Assembly: GCA_963765955.1 (NCBI GenBank) | Contig: CAVXYA010000002.1 | Location: forward strand, 868,001-932,000 | Direction of reading: 5' to 3' | Length of the DNA: 64,000 bases | Source: JAXDMK01 sp963765955 | GTDB taxonomy: Bacteria; Actinomycetota; Acidimicrobiia; Acidimicrobiales; AC-14 | In this document: positions 25,956 to 35,032 of the stretch, piece by piece | How positions within the stretch are numbered: position 1 is the stretch's first letter | Layout of the letters: each line of letters starts with the position of its first letter | Position numbers and translations under genes: made by a program | Notes under the pieces: model-generated | Told to the model about the DNA's origin: nothing | The model's input: the letters and a program-made list of their open reading frames with translations, nothing else | The model's database searches: none

Positions 25956-26477
25956 CCACCGCCCGGCGCGGGCCAGGCCGCCCGCACCCGGGCCAGGGTG
26001 GCGGGGAGCGATTCGGGCAGCACACGGGTCCCGGCGACGGTGGTCATGAAGTTGGTGTCGCCGTCCCACCGGGGGACGCAGTGCAGGTGGAAGTGGGCCG
26101 GGATCCCGGCGCCTGCGGGCCGGCCCAGGTTGGCGCCCAGGTTCAGCCCGTGGGGACGGTAGGCAGCCTTGACCGCGGCCACCGCGGCCACGACCGTGTT
26201 CCACAGCGCCGCCCCCTCCTCCGCGCGACAGGTCCTCGATCTCGGCCACGTGGCGCACCGGCATCACCAGGAGGTGGCCGGGCGAGTAGGGGTAGGCGTT
26301 GAGGATCGCCGCCACCCGGTCGTCCCGCCACACGATGTAGGCGTCGTCCGCCGCCTCGTCACCGGCCAGGATGCGGCAGAAGACGCAGCCGTCCTCCGAC
26401 CGGTCGTTCGAATCCTCCTCCGTCGCCCGGTTGATGTACTCCTGCCGCCAGCCGGCCCACAACCGCTCGAGGGTCAT
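25952..26477 (-). CDS. HIT family hydrolase (frameshifted)
   Basis: The N-terminal part (CVFCRILAGDEAADDAYIVWRD, PYSPGHLLVMPVRH) and the C-terminal part with the catalytic HFHLHCVPRW triad are in different frames. They join smoothly if one G is removed near 26213-26226, where the expected EEGAALWNTVV is read as Gly/Ala. HIT proteins of this type hydrolyse or phosphorolyse dinucleotide polyphosphates such as Ap4A. The gene follows thrS by 10 bases, an order also found in Mycobacterium, where a HIT protein follows thrS. I regard the frameshift as a likely sequence error because the rest is intact. Confidence 0.8.
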
Positions 26478-26487
26478 GCCTTCCCAG

Positions 26488-28438
26488 TCAATTGGCGGCG
26501 ACCTCGTCCGACAGCCGGGCCACGAAGTCCTCCACCGCGACACCCCGCTCGACCTCGCCGCCCCGGGGGTTGACGCCGACGGTGCCGGCGGCCACGTCGG
26601 CGTCGCCCACCACCAGCACGTAGGGCAGCTTCTCCAGCTTGGCCCGGCGGATGCGACCGCCGAGGGGCTCGTCGGCCGCGACCGTGTCGGCCCGCAGGCC
26701 GGCCGCCCGAAGCCGCTCCACCACCGACGCCGGCGTACTCCTCGTGGTCGTCGCGCACGCCCAGCACCCGGGCCTGCACCGGCGCCAGCCAGGCCGGCAT
26801 GGCCCCCGCGTAGTGCTCAAGCAGGATCCCGAAGAAGCGCTCGACGGAGCCGAACAGGGCCCGGTGGATCATGAACGGCCGGTGGCGGGCGTTGTCGGCG
26901 CCCACGAACTCCATGTCGAAGCGCTGCGGCATCTGCAGGTCGACCTGGAGGGTGGACATCTGCCACCGCCGGCCGATGGCGTCCCGCACGTGGACGTCGA
27001 TCTTGGGGGCGTAGAAGGCGCCCTCCCCCTCGGCCACCTTGTACGGCAGGCCCACGCCCTCCAGGGCCTCGCGGAGGGCCTCGGTGGCCACGTCCCACTC
27101 CTCGGGCTCGCCCACGAACTTGTCGGGCCGGGTGGCCAGCTCGGCCTCGAAGTCGGTGAGCCCGAAGGCCCGCAGGATGCGCACCACGAACGCCAGCAGC
27201 GAGGTCAGCTCGTCGGCCAGCTGGTCGGGGGCGACGAAGATGTGGGCGTCGTCCTGGGTGATCCCCCGCACCCGGGTGAGGCCGTGGAGCACGCCCGAGC
27301 GCTCGAAGCGGTACACCGTCCCCAGCTCGAACAGGCGCAGGGGCAGGTCGCGGTACGACCGGGATCCCGACTTGTAGATGAGGATGTGCATCGGGCAGTT
27401 CATGGGCTTCGGGTAGTAGGTGGCGCCCTCCATCTCCATGGGCGGGTACATGCCGTCGGCGTACCAGCCGAGGTGGCCCGAGATCTCGAACAGGGTCGAC
27501 TTGGCCAGGTGGGGCGTGAAGACGAAGTCGTAGCCGGCGGCCTCGTGCTCGGCCCGGGAGTAGTCCTCCATGAGCTTGCGGATGAGCCCGCCCTTGGGGT
27601 GGAAGACGGGCAGGCCGCCGCCGATCTCGGGCGGGAAGTGGAACAGGTCGAGCTCGACGCCCAGCTTGCGGTGGTCGCGGCGCTCGGCCTCCTCCAGCCG
27701 GTGGAGGTGGGCGGCCAGCGCCTTGTCGGACTCCCAGGCGGTGCCGTAGATGCGCTGGAGCTGGTCGCGGTGCTCGTCGCCCCGCCAGTAGGCGCCGGCC
27801 ACCTTCATCAGCTTGAACGAGCCCAGCCGCCGGGTGGACGGCACGTGCGGGCCCCGGCACAGGTCGGCCCAGCCCGCAGAAGGATCGACACTGTTGCGGT
27901 AGACGCTGACCGCGCCACCCTCGGCGCCCTCGGACGGGTCGACGCCCTCGATGATCTCGACCTTGAACGGCTGGTCGGCGAAGCGGGCCAGGCCCTCGTC
28001 CCGTGACAGCTCCTCCCGGACGAAGGGCTGGTCCTCGCCCACGATCTCCCGCATGCGGGCCTCGATGCGGGCCAGGTCGTCCTCGCTGAACGACGCCCCG
28101 CCGGGCAGGGCGAAGTCGTAGTAGAAGCCGTCCTCGATGGCGGGGCCGATGGCGTACTTGGCGCCCGGGAAGAGGTCGGTGACGGCCTGGGCCATCACGT
28201 GGGCGGTGGAGTGGCGGAGGACGTAGCGGCCCTCGTCGGAGTCGGCGGTGACGATCGCCACGGTGGCGCCGTCGGTGAGGGGCGTGGACAGGTCGACCTG
28301 GTGACCGTCGACGGTGGCGGCCACCGCCGCCTTGGCCAGCCCCCGGCCGATGCTGGCGGCCAGCTCGCCGGCGGTGGCCCCCTCGGGCAGGCTGCGGGCG
28401 GATCCGTCGGGCAGCTTGACTGTCATCTCTCCCGGCAT
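26488..28438 (-). CDS. thrS: threonyl-tRNA synthetase (frameshifted near 3' end)
   Basis: The protein has the expected order: TGS domain (MTVKLPDGSARSL), editing domain with HSTAHVMAQAV and later RGPHVPST, then the class II core with PKPMNCPMHILIYKS and GRRWQMSTLQVDLQMPQRFD, and the anticodon-binding domain (RAKLEKLPYVLVVGD, then TVGVNPRGGEVERG). The last domain lies in another frame; deleting one G near 26727-26736 restores EYA...VVERLRAAGLRA. The enzyme charges tRNA-Thr with threonine in the cytoplasm. Start candidates are the ATG at 28438 or 28426. It heads the thrS-HIT-DUF3565 operon. A functional synthetase is essential, so the frameshift is probably an assembly error. Confidence 0.92.
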
Positions 28439-28539
28439 GACGACCGAGGTTACCGGCGGGCCGGGAGGGGTCCGGATCAAAAAGTCCCTGATGGAAGACT
28501 GCATGGATCGGGGACAGGTTCGAGTACCGCGACGTACGG

Positions 28540-29136
28540 GTGGACGGCGACGGGGGTGTCCCGATCGTGGCCGGGTTCTCGGCCCGCATCCCGGCGACCG
28601 GGCTCACGGCCGTTGTGGGACCGTCGGGGGCGGGCAAGACGACGCTCCTCCGGCTGCTCAACCGGCTCGACGACCCGGACGGTGGCGAGGTGCTGCTGGA
28701 CGGTCGCGACGTCCGTTCCTACGACGTCATCGCCCTCCGCAAGCGGGTGCAGTACGTGGGCCAGGTGCCGGTGACGTTCCCCGGGACGGTCGCCGACAAC
28801 GTGGCCGCGGCGTCGCCGGACGCCGACGTCGCCGCTCTGCTGGCGAGGGTGGGTCTCGACCCGGCCCTGGCCACCCGGTCCGCCGACCGGCTGTCGGTTG
28901 GCGAGGCCCAGCGCATGTGCCTGGCCCGAGCCCTGGCCCTCGAGCCCGAGTGCCTCCTCCTCGATGAGCCCACGTCGGCCCTCGACGCCGGCTCCCGGGG
29001 TGGGATCGAGACCCTGGTGCGGTCGCTGGCCGACGACGGGCTGACCGTGGTGATGGTCACCCACGACCGCCGCCAGGCGGAGGAGCTGGCCGACCGGATG
29101 GTGACCGTCGAGCCGGTGGGGCCGGCGTCGTCGTGA
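28540..29136 (+). CDS. ABC transporter ATPase (FetA-like)
   Basis: This 198-residue ATPase has Walker A GPSGAGKTTLLRLL near 27-40, a Q-loop region QYVGQVPVTF, the signature LSVGEAQRMCLARAL (an LSVGE form of the usual LSGGQ), Walker B CLLLDEPTSALDAG and the H-loop VTHD. It pairs with the UPF0014-type permease that follows with a four-base overlap. This pair matches FetAB (YbbLM), reported as an iron exporter in E. coli. The GTG start at 28540 may be short: codons before it read FEYRDVRV as in the family, and an ATG at 28503 lies one frame off. Confidence 0.8.
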   Translation: MDGDGGVPIVAGFSARIPATGLTAVVGPSGAGKTTLLRLLNRLDDPDGGEVLLDGRDVRSYDVIALRKRVQYVGQVPVTFPGTVADNVAAASPDADVAALLARVGLDPALATRSADRLSVGEAQRMCLARALALEPECLLLDEPTSALDAGSRGGIETLVRSLADDGLTVVMVTHDRRQAEELADRMVTVEPVGPASS

Positions 29137-29915
29137 CCGACCTCAGCGGGCGCATCTCGATCGGCGACATCGGCCTGGCCCTCCTCCTGGTGATGGTGGC
29201 GGTGGTGGTCTCCCGGGTGCGTCGGGCCGACCTGGAGCGCGACATCGTGATCGCCACCTTCCGGTCGTTCGCCCAGCTCCTGGCCGTGGGCTTCGTGCTC
29301 GACTACGTGTTCGACAGCAACGCCGCCCTCACGCCGGTGGTGCTGGCGGTGATGGTCGGCACGGCCACGCTCACGTCCGGGGCCCGGGGCAAGCGGGTCC
29401 CGGGCGCTCGCGTCATCGCCCTGACGTCGATTGCGGCGGCCACCGCCGGCACCCTCGGCGTCCTCCTGGCCCTGCGCATCGTGCCCGCCGTCCCCCGGGC
29501 CGCCATCCCCCTCGGGTCGATGATCATCTCCAACGCCATGAACACCGCCTCGCTGGTGATGATCCGCCTCCGGGACGACCTGGCCTCGAACCGCCGGGAG
29601 GTGGAGGCCCGGCTCAGCCTGGGTCAGACGGCGGCCGAGGCCTCCCGGCCGTGGCACCGGGCCGCGGTGCGCACCGGCACCCTGCCGATCGTCGACCAGA
29701 CCAAGGTGGTGGGGCTGGTGGCCCTGCCCGGCGCCATGACCGGGATGCTCCTGGCCGGCGCCTCGCCCACGTCGGCCATCCGCCTGCAGCTCGTCGTGAT
29801 GTACATGCTCCTCGGGGGCAACGCCTTCGCCGCCCTGGTGGCCGGCCACCTCACCGTCCGCCGCCTGTTCACCGCCCACCACCAGCTCGTCCGCTCGGTC
29901 TCCCGGAACGGCTGA
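29133..29915 (+). CDS. ABC permease, UPF0014 (FetB-like)
   Basis: This 260-residue membrane protein has about seven transmembrane helices and the UPF0014 signatures: FRSFAQLLAVGFVLDYVF near 47-64, IPLGSMIISNAMNTASL near 130-146, and VVGLVALPGAMTGMLLAGASP near 190-210. It starts with a GTG overlapping the ATPase stop, so both are co-translated. By family it forms the channel of a FetAB-type metal exporter, thought to protect against iron stress. No regulator is adjacent. Confidence 0.85.
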   Translation: MTDLSGRISIGDIGLALLLVMVAVVVSRVRRADLERDIVIATFRSFAQLLAVGFVLDYVFDSNAALTPVVLAVMVGTATLTSGARGKRVPGARVIALTSIAAATAGTLGVLLALRIVPAVPRAAIPLGSMIISNAMNTASLVMIRLRDDLASNRREVEARLSLGQTAAEASRPWHRAAVRTGTLPIVDQTKVVGLVALPGAMTGMLLAGASPTSAIRLQLVVMYMLLGGNAFAALVAGHLTVRRLFTAHHQLVRSVSRNG

Positions 29916-29931
29916 CGGCTGAGCCGGGGGG

Positions 29932-30488
29932 TCAGCCCAGCAGGGTCTTGGTGCCCTTCAGCTCGACTTCGACCGCCTTGGGGACATTGGACGCAGCCAC
30001 CACGAGGGCCGCGGAATACTCCCCGGGCTGGGTTGCGGTGAACGTCACCTTGATCTCACAGCTCAGTCCGGGACCGAGGGTCGACTCGGTACACGTCAGG
30101 TCGTCGGAGTCGAAGTTGGCGGCCGCCGAGCCCGAGACCTCCGGCGCTTGCATCGTGAGGGGAACGTCGCCCGTGTTCTTCACCTTCACGACGGCGTCGC
30201 GAGGCTTGAACGGCTCGAACTCGAGTGACGACGGTTCGACCTCGAACTCCCCCGGACGGGCGGTCGTCGCCGACGAACGCGCGAGGTCGTTGCCGTCCCC
30301 CCGGACGCAGCCGAGGTGGTGGTGACCGAAACCCCGTCGGACGACGACGCGGCCTTGGTCCCGTCGTCACCGCCGATCCACCCGAGCTGCACCGAGACGC
30401 CGAGCAGCCCGACGATGGCGCTGACGATGCCGGCGACGCCGGTCGCGACCCCGGGGACGCTCGACCAGAAGGGCTTTCTGTCGCTCAT
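29932..30488 (-). CDS. membrane-anchored ASH/Ig-like protein (frameshifted)
   Basis: From the ATG at 30488 the protein begins with SDRKPFWSSVPGVATGVAGI and a hydrophobic helix, then a Ser/Thr linker. The frame is then lost near 30270-30290, and the natural continuation (ARPGEFEVEPSSLEFEPF, VVKVKNTGDVPLTMQAPEVSG, FTATQPGEY) is found in another frame down to 29932. This C-terminal part is a beta-sandwich like ASH or choice-of-anchor-D domains. The corrected product would be about 185 residues, anchored by one helix with the sandwich outside. The function is unknown. One base change restores the frame. Confidence 0.6.
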
Positions 30489-30833
30489 CTCCTGATCCAA
30501 CCCTAACGGCCGAGACGGACCGCCCTGGGCGCGGGCGGATCGGCTGCCGGCGGCCGAGGCCGCGTGCGTGACCGAAACTGGGGCGCCTTCTGCCGGAATT
30601 CGAGTCCGACGACGCTCTCGGCCGGCTGGGCGTAGTGGACGCGATCGAGAGATCGGAGTGCACGAGTCATTGCTTGCGACCACTCGAAAGCGACCGTCAG
30701 CTCGGCCGTGGTCGAGGCGGCCGGCGTGGTCGTGGGGGAAGTGACGACGCCGAGCGGCCTCCTAATGGCCGGCTGAGGATCGGGGCCGGATCGGCTGGGT
30801 TTGGAAACTCTGAATCATGCCCGTGACGGCAAC
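30489..30833. other. intergenic region without gene
   Basis: Between the ASH-like gene and the end of the reductase-like gene (both on the minus strand) lie 345 bases without a recognisable gene. The region directly above 30488 is expected to hold a promoter, but no clear motif is visible. Confidence 0.4.
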
Positions 30834-31424
30834 TCAGGCCGAGGCCGGCTCGACGGCGTAGTGGTGAAGTACGAGCCCGGAGCCGTCCCAGGTTCGGGTG
30901 TCGACGAGGCGCAGCGACACCGGCGGCCGGCCCTCGAACGCGGGGGTGCCTGCGCCGAGTACCCCGGCGCCGATCATGAGGTGCAGCTCGTCGACCAAGC
31001 CATGGGCCAGGAGGTCGTTCCATAGCGTGTGGCTGCCGAAGACGAGGATGTCGCGGCCCGGTCCGCGCTTGAGCTCGGCGATCTGGTCGTGGGCGTCGGC
31101 ACGGGTGACGATGCGGGTGTTGTGCCACGGCGACGTCTGGTCAGGGGTCAGGCGGTCAGAGACCACGACCTTCTCGATGGCGTTGTTGAGACGGGAGATC
31201 TCACGCTCGACCGGCGGCGCATCGGGGTCGTCGGCGATCGCCGGCCAGTAGCTCTTGAACCCTTCGTAGGACTTTCGGCCGAGGAGCAACGTGTCGGCGG
31301 CCCGCAGTCGCTCGGCGTTGTACTCGTTGAACCCCTCGTCGAACGGCAGGGCCATGACGTCGCCGCCCGGTCCCTCGTAGTAGCCGTCGAGCGAGATGAT
31401 GTTGCAGACGATCAGTTCGCGCAT
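30834..31424 (-). CDS. dihydrofolate reductase-like (RibD C-terminal) protein
   Basis: This 196-residue protein matches the RibD-C/DHFR-like family: MRELIVCNIISLDGYYEGP at the start, DTLLLGRKSYEGFKSYWP near 42-59, DILVFGSHTLWNDLLAHGLVDEL near 135-157, and LHHY at the end. Members bind NADPH and reduce small heterocyclic or other substrates; most are uncharacterised. The ATG at 31424 follows a GGGGAGGG site, which decides the start. It is divergent from a small secreted protein gene. Confidence 0.82.
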   Translation of the reverse strand: MRELIVCNIISLDGYYEGPGGDVMALPFDEGFNEYNAERLRAADTLLLGRKSYEGFKSYWPAIADDPDAPPVEREISRLNNAIEKVVVSDRLTPDQTSPWHNTRIVTRADAHDQIAELKRGPGRDILVFGSHTLWNDLLAHGLVDELHLMIGAGVLGAGTPAFEGRPPVSLRLVDTRTWDGSGLVLHHYAVEPASA

Positions 31425-31583
31425 CGCTGAACCCTCCCCGATGTGCGCCAGGCACACGTCGGCCGTTGCTGCTGGAAGATCGGCCTCAAGTTGTCATCGC
31501 GAAACTGTAAGGCTCCGACCTCCGAGCGCTCTTCATCGGCGACGTGGCGCGACCGAGCGACACGCGGAGGAGAGGAGCGAACG

Positions 31584-31823
31584 ATGAATCGTCTACGCAA
31601 GCTGACCGTGATCGCAGCCCTGGCCGGGGGCCTGCTCTGGACGGGCGAGGCCCACGCGACCATCACGCCAACGCCCGACGACGCCAAGTGCACCTACACC
31701 AACAACAACATCGCGGTGTGCACGCTCACGGATGGATCGAAGATGTGCAAGGACCACAACGGGAACGACATCGCCTGCCCGGCGAAGGTCCGTCCCGGGT
31801 TCGGCTTCACCGCCGCCCCCTGA
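31584..31823 (+). CDS. small secreted Cys-containing protein
   Basis: This 79-residue protein has a signal peptide (RLRKLTVIAALAGGLLWTGEAHA) with cleavage expected after AHA. The mature part of about 55 residues contains four Cys (KCTYTNN, AVCTLTDG, KMCKDHNG, DIACPAK) and could hold two disulphides. GGAGGAGAGGAG precedes the ATG. No family is recognised. It could be a small cell-wall or secreted effector protein. Confidence 0.65.
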   Translation: MNRLRKLTVIAALAGGLLWTGEAHATITPTPDDAKCTYTNNNIAVCTLTDGSKMCKDHNGNDIACPAKVRPGFGFTAAP

Positions 31824-31896
31824 TTCCAGCGCCGCCCGACCTGGTCGTCGTCGCTCCCCAAAAGGTGGGCGGCGGCCAGGGCTCGGCGCCGGACGG

Positions 31897-32796
31897 TCAC
31901 AGCCAGCGGGCGAGCCATGCTTCGATGGCGGCGATGGCGGGGTCGACGTAGGTGGGCACGTCGTAGAGGTCGATGTGGTTGGTGGTGTCCAGCCACACGG
32001 CCTCCTTGGGTTCGCCGGCCCGGGCGAAGGTGGCGGCGGCCCAGTCGGGCGAGCAATAGGCGTCGGTGCGGCCGTGGACCATCAGCCACGGCGTGGGAGA
32101 GATGAAGTCGGCGCCGGACGCCAGGTCGGTGGTGAGGAGCGAGTACAGCGACGTCCGGGAGATCCGGTTCTCCCAGCCCGGGCTCGCCGACCGCTCGGTG
32201 CCGTAGTAGGCGAACGGCTCGTCCCCACCCATGAGGGCGGGCGTGTCGTCGTTGCTGACGGCGGCCATGTAGTCGGCTTCGCCGGCGGCATGCTGGCGGG
32301 CGGCCTGGGCCATCTGGTCGGCGAGGACGCCACGGTAGGACTCGGCTCCCATCGCGGCACGCATGGCATGGGGATCGTTGTAGCCACCGGCCACGGTGAC
32401 CAGCACCCGGACCCGAGGGTCGAAGGCGGCGAAGCGCAGGGCGTAGCCACCCCCCAGGCAAACTCCGACGCAACCCAGCCGGTCGGCGTCGACCGATGGG
32501 TGAGCGGCCAGCCAGCTCAGGGCGTCCCGGAGGTCGTCGAGCTTGCCCGCAGGGTCCTCGTGCTGGCGGGGGCTGCCCTCGCTGGCGCCGAAACCCCGGT
32601 GGTCGAACGCCAGGGTGACGTAGCCGGCATCGGCCAGGGCATCGGCGTAGCGACCGGTCACCTGCTCCTTCACCCCGGTGAGGGGACCGGTGAAGACGAG
32701 TGCGGGACTCGGTCCGGCGGCGTCGGCTGGAATGCGAAGATGACCTGCCAGCTGCAGGCCGTCGCTCGCGAACGTGATCTCGGTCGGTGCGGCCAT
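31897..32796 (-). CDS. alpha/beta hydrolase, dienelactone hydrolase-like
   Basis: This 299-residue protein shows an alpha/beta-hydrolase pattern with FDHRGFGAS near 64-72, GVCLGGGYALRF near 107-118 and the late His in TTNHIDLYD. The nucleophile position is Cys rather than Ser, as in dienelactone hydrolases. Asp of VHGRTDAYC is probably the acid. The ATG at 32796 gives a family-like start (EITFASDGLQLAGHLRIP). It probably cleaves an ester or lactone in the cytoplasm; the substrate is unknown. Confidence 0.8.
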   Translation of the reverse strand: MAAPTEITFASDGLQLAGHLRIPADAAGPSPALVFTGPLTGVKEQVTGRYADALADAGYVTLAFDHRGFGASEGSPRQHEDPAGKLDDLRDALSWLAAHPSVDADRLGCVGVCLGGGYALRFAAFDPRVRVLVTVAGGYNDPHAMRAAMGAESYRGVLADQMAQAARQHAAGEADYMAAVSNDDTPALMGGDEPFAYYGTERSASPGWENRISRTSLYSLLTTDLASGADFISPTPWLMVHGRTDAYCSPDWAAATFARAGEPKEAVWLDTTNHIDLYDVPTYVDPAIAAIEAWLARWL

Positions 32797-33139
32797 GGGT
32801 CCAATCATGGACCAGCGCGGCGTCGATCGAGGACTCAGCCAGGGGGTTTGTGTTCGACGAGCAACCCCTTCTTGTCGACCCTGTACGAGCCCTTGCAGAA
32901 CGGGCAATGTCCCCATTTGGCAGACACCCGGCCCAGGCTCTGGTGGACCGAGGCCGGAACCGTCCCGCTCCCAGAGCACAACCGTGGGTCCACATCTCGC
33001 CGTCCTCGCTCAGTTCCGTCCACCGCCGTCCTCCTCCTCCAGTACAAGTTTGATCTCACGACAAACCCGATTCGCTACAACCTTCATCGGCCCATCACCT
33101 CCGGTGCCGGTCCCCCACTCGGGGCCCATAGTCGGGGGC
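32797..33139 (-). other. gap with possible small zinc-ribbon protein
   Basis: In this 343-base gap a minus-strand frame at 32835-33059 ends with WGHCPFCKGSYRVDKKGL and LVEHKPPG. The CPFC knuckle and the Lys-rich end resemble small zinc-binding or Lsr2-like tails, but only one Cys pair is visible and the upstream part looks noncoding. It could be a small protein of about 30 residues starting near VSAKWGH. No other feature is seen. Confidence 0.35.
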
Positions 33140-34021
33140 TCACGTGCGCACGAAGGTGATGCGCTCGCCGCCCCGGGTGCACTCGTATGTCGCCGACGGC
33201 AGGTACGTTTCATCCTCGGCGATGCGGACGCAGGTGAACCCACGGGCCTCGCCCTGAGGGTCGCCGTTGATCGGGCCCAGCGGCCCGCCGACCTCCCGCA
33301 CGACGGCCTCCGCCTCCTCGCACGGCACGCCGTACGCCCTGATGTCCACTGCGAGGTTGTTGCTGGCGGGCGAGAATTCGACCTTATGGCAATAGCCGAC
33401 GGGCGGGGCGGCGTCTTCCGTGACCTCGAACTCGCCGATGGTGCATGCGGTGCACTGGTACACAATCCGGTAGTGACCGGCGGCGACGGGAACGCCGTCG
33501 ACTGTGCTCTGGCGGCAGTTGCCATGGTCCGGCACCACGAACCACCCCGAGAGGTGGCCGTCCGCGTCCACTCGTACGTCGTGGTCGGCGTCCGCGTAGA
33601 AGTCGCACCCCGACGGTCCTCCCGCCAGCCACAGCGTGACGCCCGACGCCCGCCAGTGCTCGTCGGTGAACCCATCACCCGTGATGTCGACCTGCGTGTT
33701 TCGAGCGGCGCGGCGCGGCGAGGCGACGACGGTGGGCTCTGCCGGCGGCACGATCGTCGGGCGTGTCGTCGGTTCGGTGGCATCCGCGACGGGTGCGGCC
33801 TTCGTCGGAGTCGTCGGGGTCGATGGGGTCGGCTGGGGAACGGACGCGCTGGTCTGCGGCCGGCTCGTCGAGGTTGTCGCCCGCTGGGGGACGGCCGAAC
33901 CTACGTCTGTACCATCCGAGCAGGCGCCGAGGACGAGGGCACCGGCGAGGCCGACCGCCACACTCCAGAGCCGCCGGCCGGCGCTGCCGCCGGTCCTCCT
34001 GATGATGTGTCGCTGGTCCAT
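33140..34021 (-). CDS. lipoprotein with Ig-like domain
   Basis: The 293-residue protein has a signal peptide and the lipobox LGAC near 31-34, then a long Ser/Thr/Pro linker. Its mature region has a beta-rich domain starting NTQVDITGDGFTDEH, like secreted Ig-fold or IPT-type modules, with GVTLWLAGG and YRIVYQCTACTIGEFEV. Six or more Cys suggest disulphides. AGGAG lies before the ATG at 34021. It is anchored outside the cell; the partner is unknown. Confidence 0.65.
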   Translation of the reverse strand: MDQRHIIRRTGGSAGRRLWSVAVGLAGALVLGACSDGTDVGSAVPQRATTSTSRPQTSASVPQPTPSTPTTPTKAAPVADATEPTTRPTIVPPAEPTVVASPRRAARNTQVDITGDGFTDEHWRASGVTLWLAGGPSGCDFYADADHDVRVDADGHLSGWFVVPDHGNCRQSTVDGVPVAAGHYRIVYQCTACTIGEFEVTEDAAPPVGYCHKVEFSPASNNLAVDIRAYGVPCEEAEAVVREVGGPLGPINGDPQGEARGFTCVRIAEDETYLPSATYECTRGGERITFVRT

Positions 34022-34408
34022 CTCACTCCTCGGTTCGGACGAGCCGCCGCCGTCTCTGGCCCCTCCCGCAGGGCAGGCGTGCTCGCTGGGTCGATGGAGA
34101 GTCTCGGGGCCGTCCGTAACCGGTCCGTCGCAACGCCACGAAGATGTTACGCCGGTGATGCTACGAGGAGTTGGCCGGTCTCCGCCGTGGACTTGGGCCG
34201 GTGGTACGGAGAGGTGGCGGATGTCGGCCCGGCCGTGGTGCCCGGGTGACCGACACACCGGACGGCAGTTCGATTTTGGACAGATTTGTACCTCTGAGGT
34301 ACATATCCGTCCAAAATCAAACGAGATCGCGCCGTCGGGAACGACTGGGTGGTGTTCTCGGTGGCGGCCCTGGCCGGCGGGGTCGTTGGCGGCGGTACGG
34401 TGCCGACC
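34022..34408. other. intergenic region with inverted repeat
   Basis: The divergent gap between the lipoprotein gene and the YjbR-like gene is 387 bases long. It has no recognisable gene but holds a striking inverted repeat at 34272-34318 of lower GC content than its surroundings. Confidence 0.5.
34272..34318. repeat. 47-base imperfect inverted repeat
   Basis: The outer arms GATTTTGGAC (34272-34281) and GTCCAAAATC (34309-34318) are exact complements, and the inner TGTACCTC (34287-34294) pairs with GAGGTACA (34296-34303) around a single base. It is AT-rich in a GC-rich region, with no T-run after it, so it is more likely an operator or mobile-element relic than a terminator. Confidence 0.8.
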
Positions 34409-34813
34409 ATGGTGACTCTCGACGAGGTCGCCGGGATGGCCTTGGCGCTGCCAGACGTGACCGAAGGCGAGCGTCATGGCACTCGCACATGGGCCGTCGC
34501 GGGCAAGGTCTTCGCATGGGAGAGGTCGTTCAGCAAGGCGGACATCCGGCGGTTCGGCGATACCGGCCCGCCTGAGGGACCGATCCTCGCGGTTCGCGTG
34601 GCGGACCTCGGCGAGAAGGAGGCCGTGCTCGCGGCGGAGCCTGAGGCCTTCTTCACGATTCCGCACTTCGATGGGTACGCGGCCGTGCTGATCGAGCTCA
34701 ACGCGGTCACCACGCGCGCCGTGCGGGAGGCGATCATCGACGGCTGGCTCGCGTGCGCGCCGGCCAAGCTGGCGAAGGAGTACGTCGTGCCCGAAGCCGA
34801 CACTGAAGACTGA
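34409..34813 (+). CDS. MmcQ/YjbR family protein
   Basis: This 134-residue protein begins VTLDEVAGMALALPDVTEGERHGTR and has KVFAWERSF, EPEAFFTIPHFDGYAAVLIELNAV, and WLACAPAKLAKEY near the end, which match the MmcQ/YjbR fold, a small DNA-binding-like domain of unknown role. The frame opens upstream at 34349, but the ATG at 34409 agrees with the family start. It is preceded by the inverted repeat at 34272. Confidence 0.8.
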   Translation: MVTLDEVAGMALALPDVTEGERHGTRTWAVAGKVFAWERSFSKADIRRFGDTGPPEGPILAVRVADLGEKEAVLAAEPEAFFTIPHFDGYAAVLIELNAVTTRAVREAIIDGWLACAPAKLAKEYVVPEADTED

Positions 34814-35032
34814 CCCGGCAACTCCGCGAAATCGGCGAAGCTGTGCAGCGCCCAGCTCGCCCGCATCGTCGAGCGTGGCCCTTCGCCGCCATGAACAGAA
34901 TATCGCGAGGGAGGGGGCTTGCCGCAAGCGACCCAAACGTGCTGACCATGACCCATTAGCTGAGCCGATCATGTCCAGAACCTATGAAGCCAGGAGTTGT
35001 GGAATGGGTGCAGCGTTTGCCGGGGAGCGGCG

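Noticed and set aside
28540..29915. ABC transporter as lasso exporter
   Set aside because: The permease is of the UPF0014 type and the ATPase is a stand-alone half, unlike the fused exporter D of lasso clusters; it is also more than 23 kb away.
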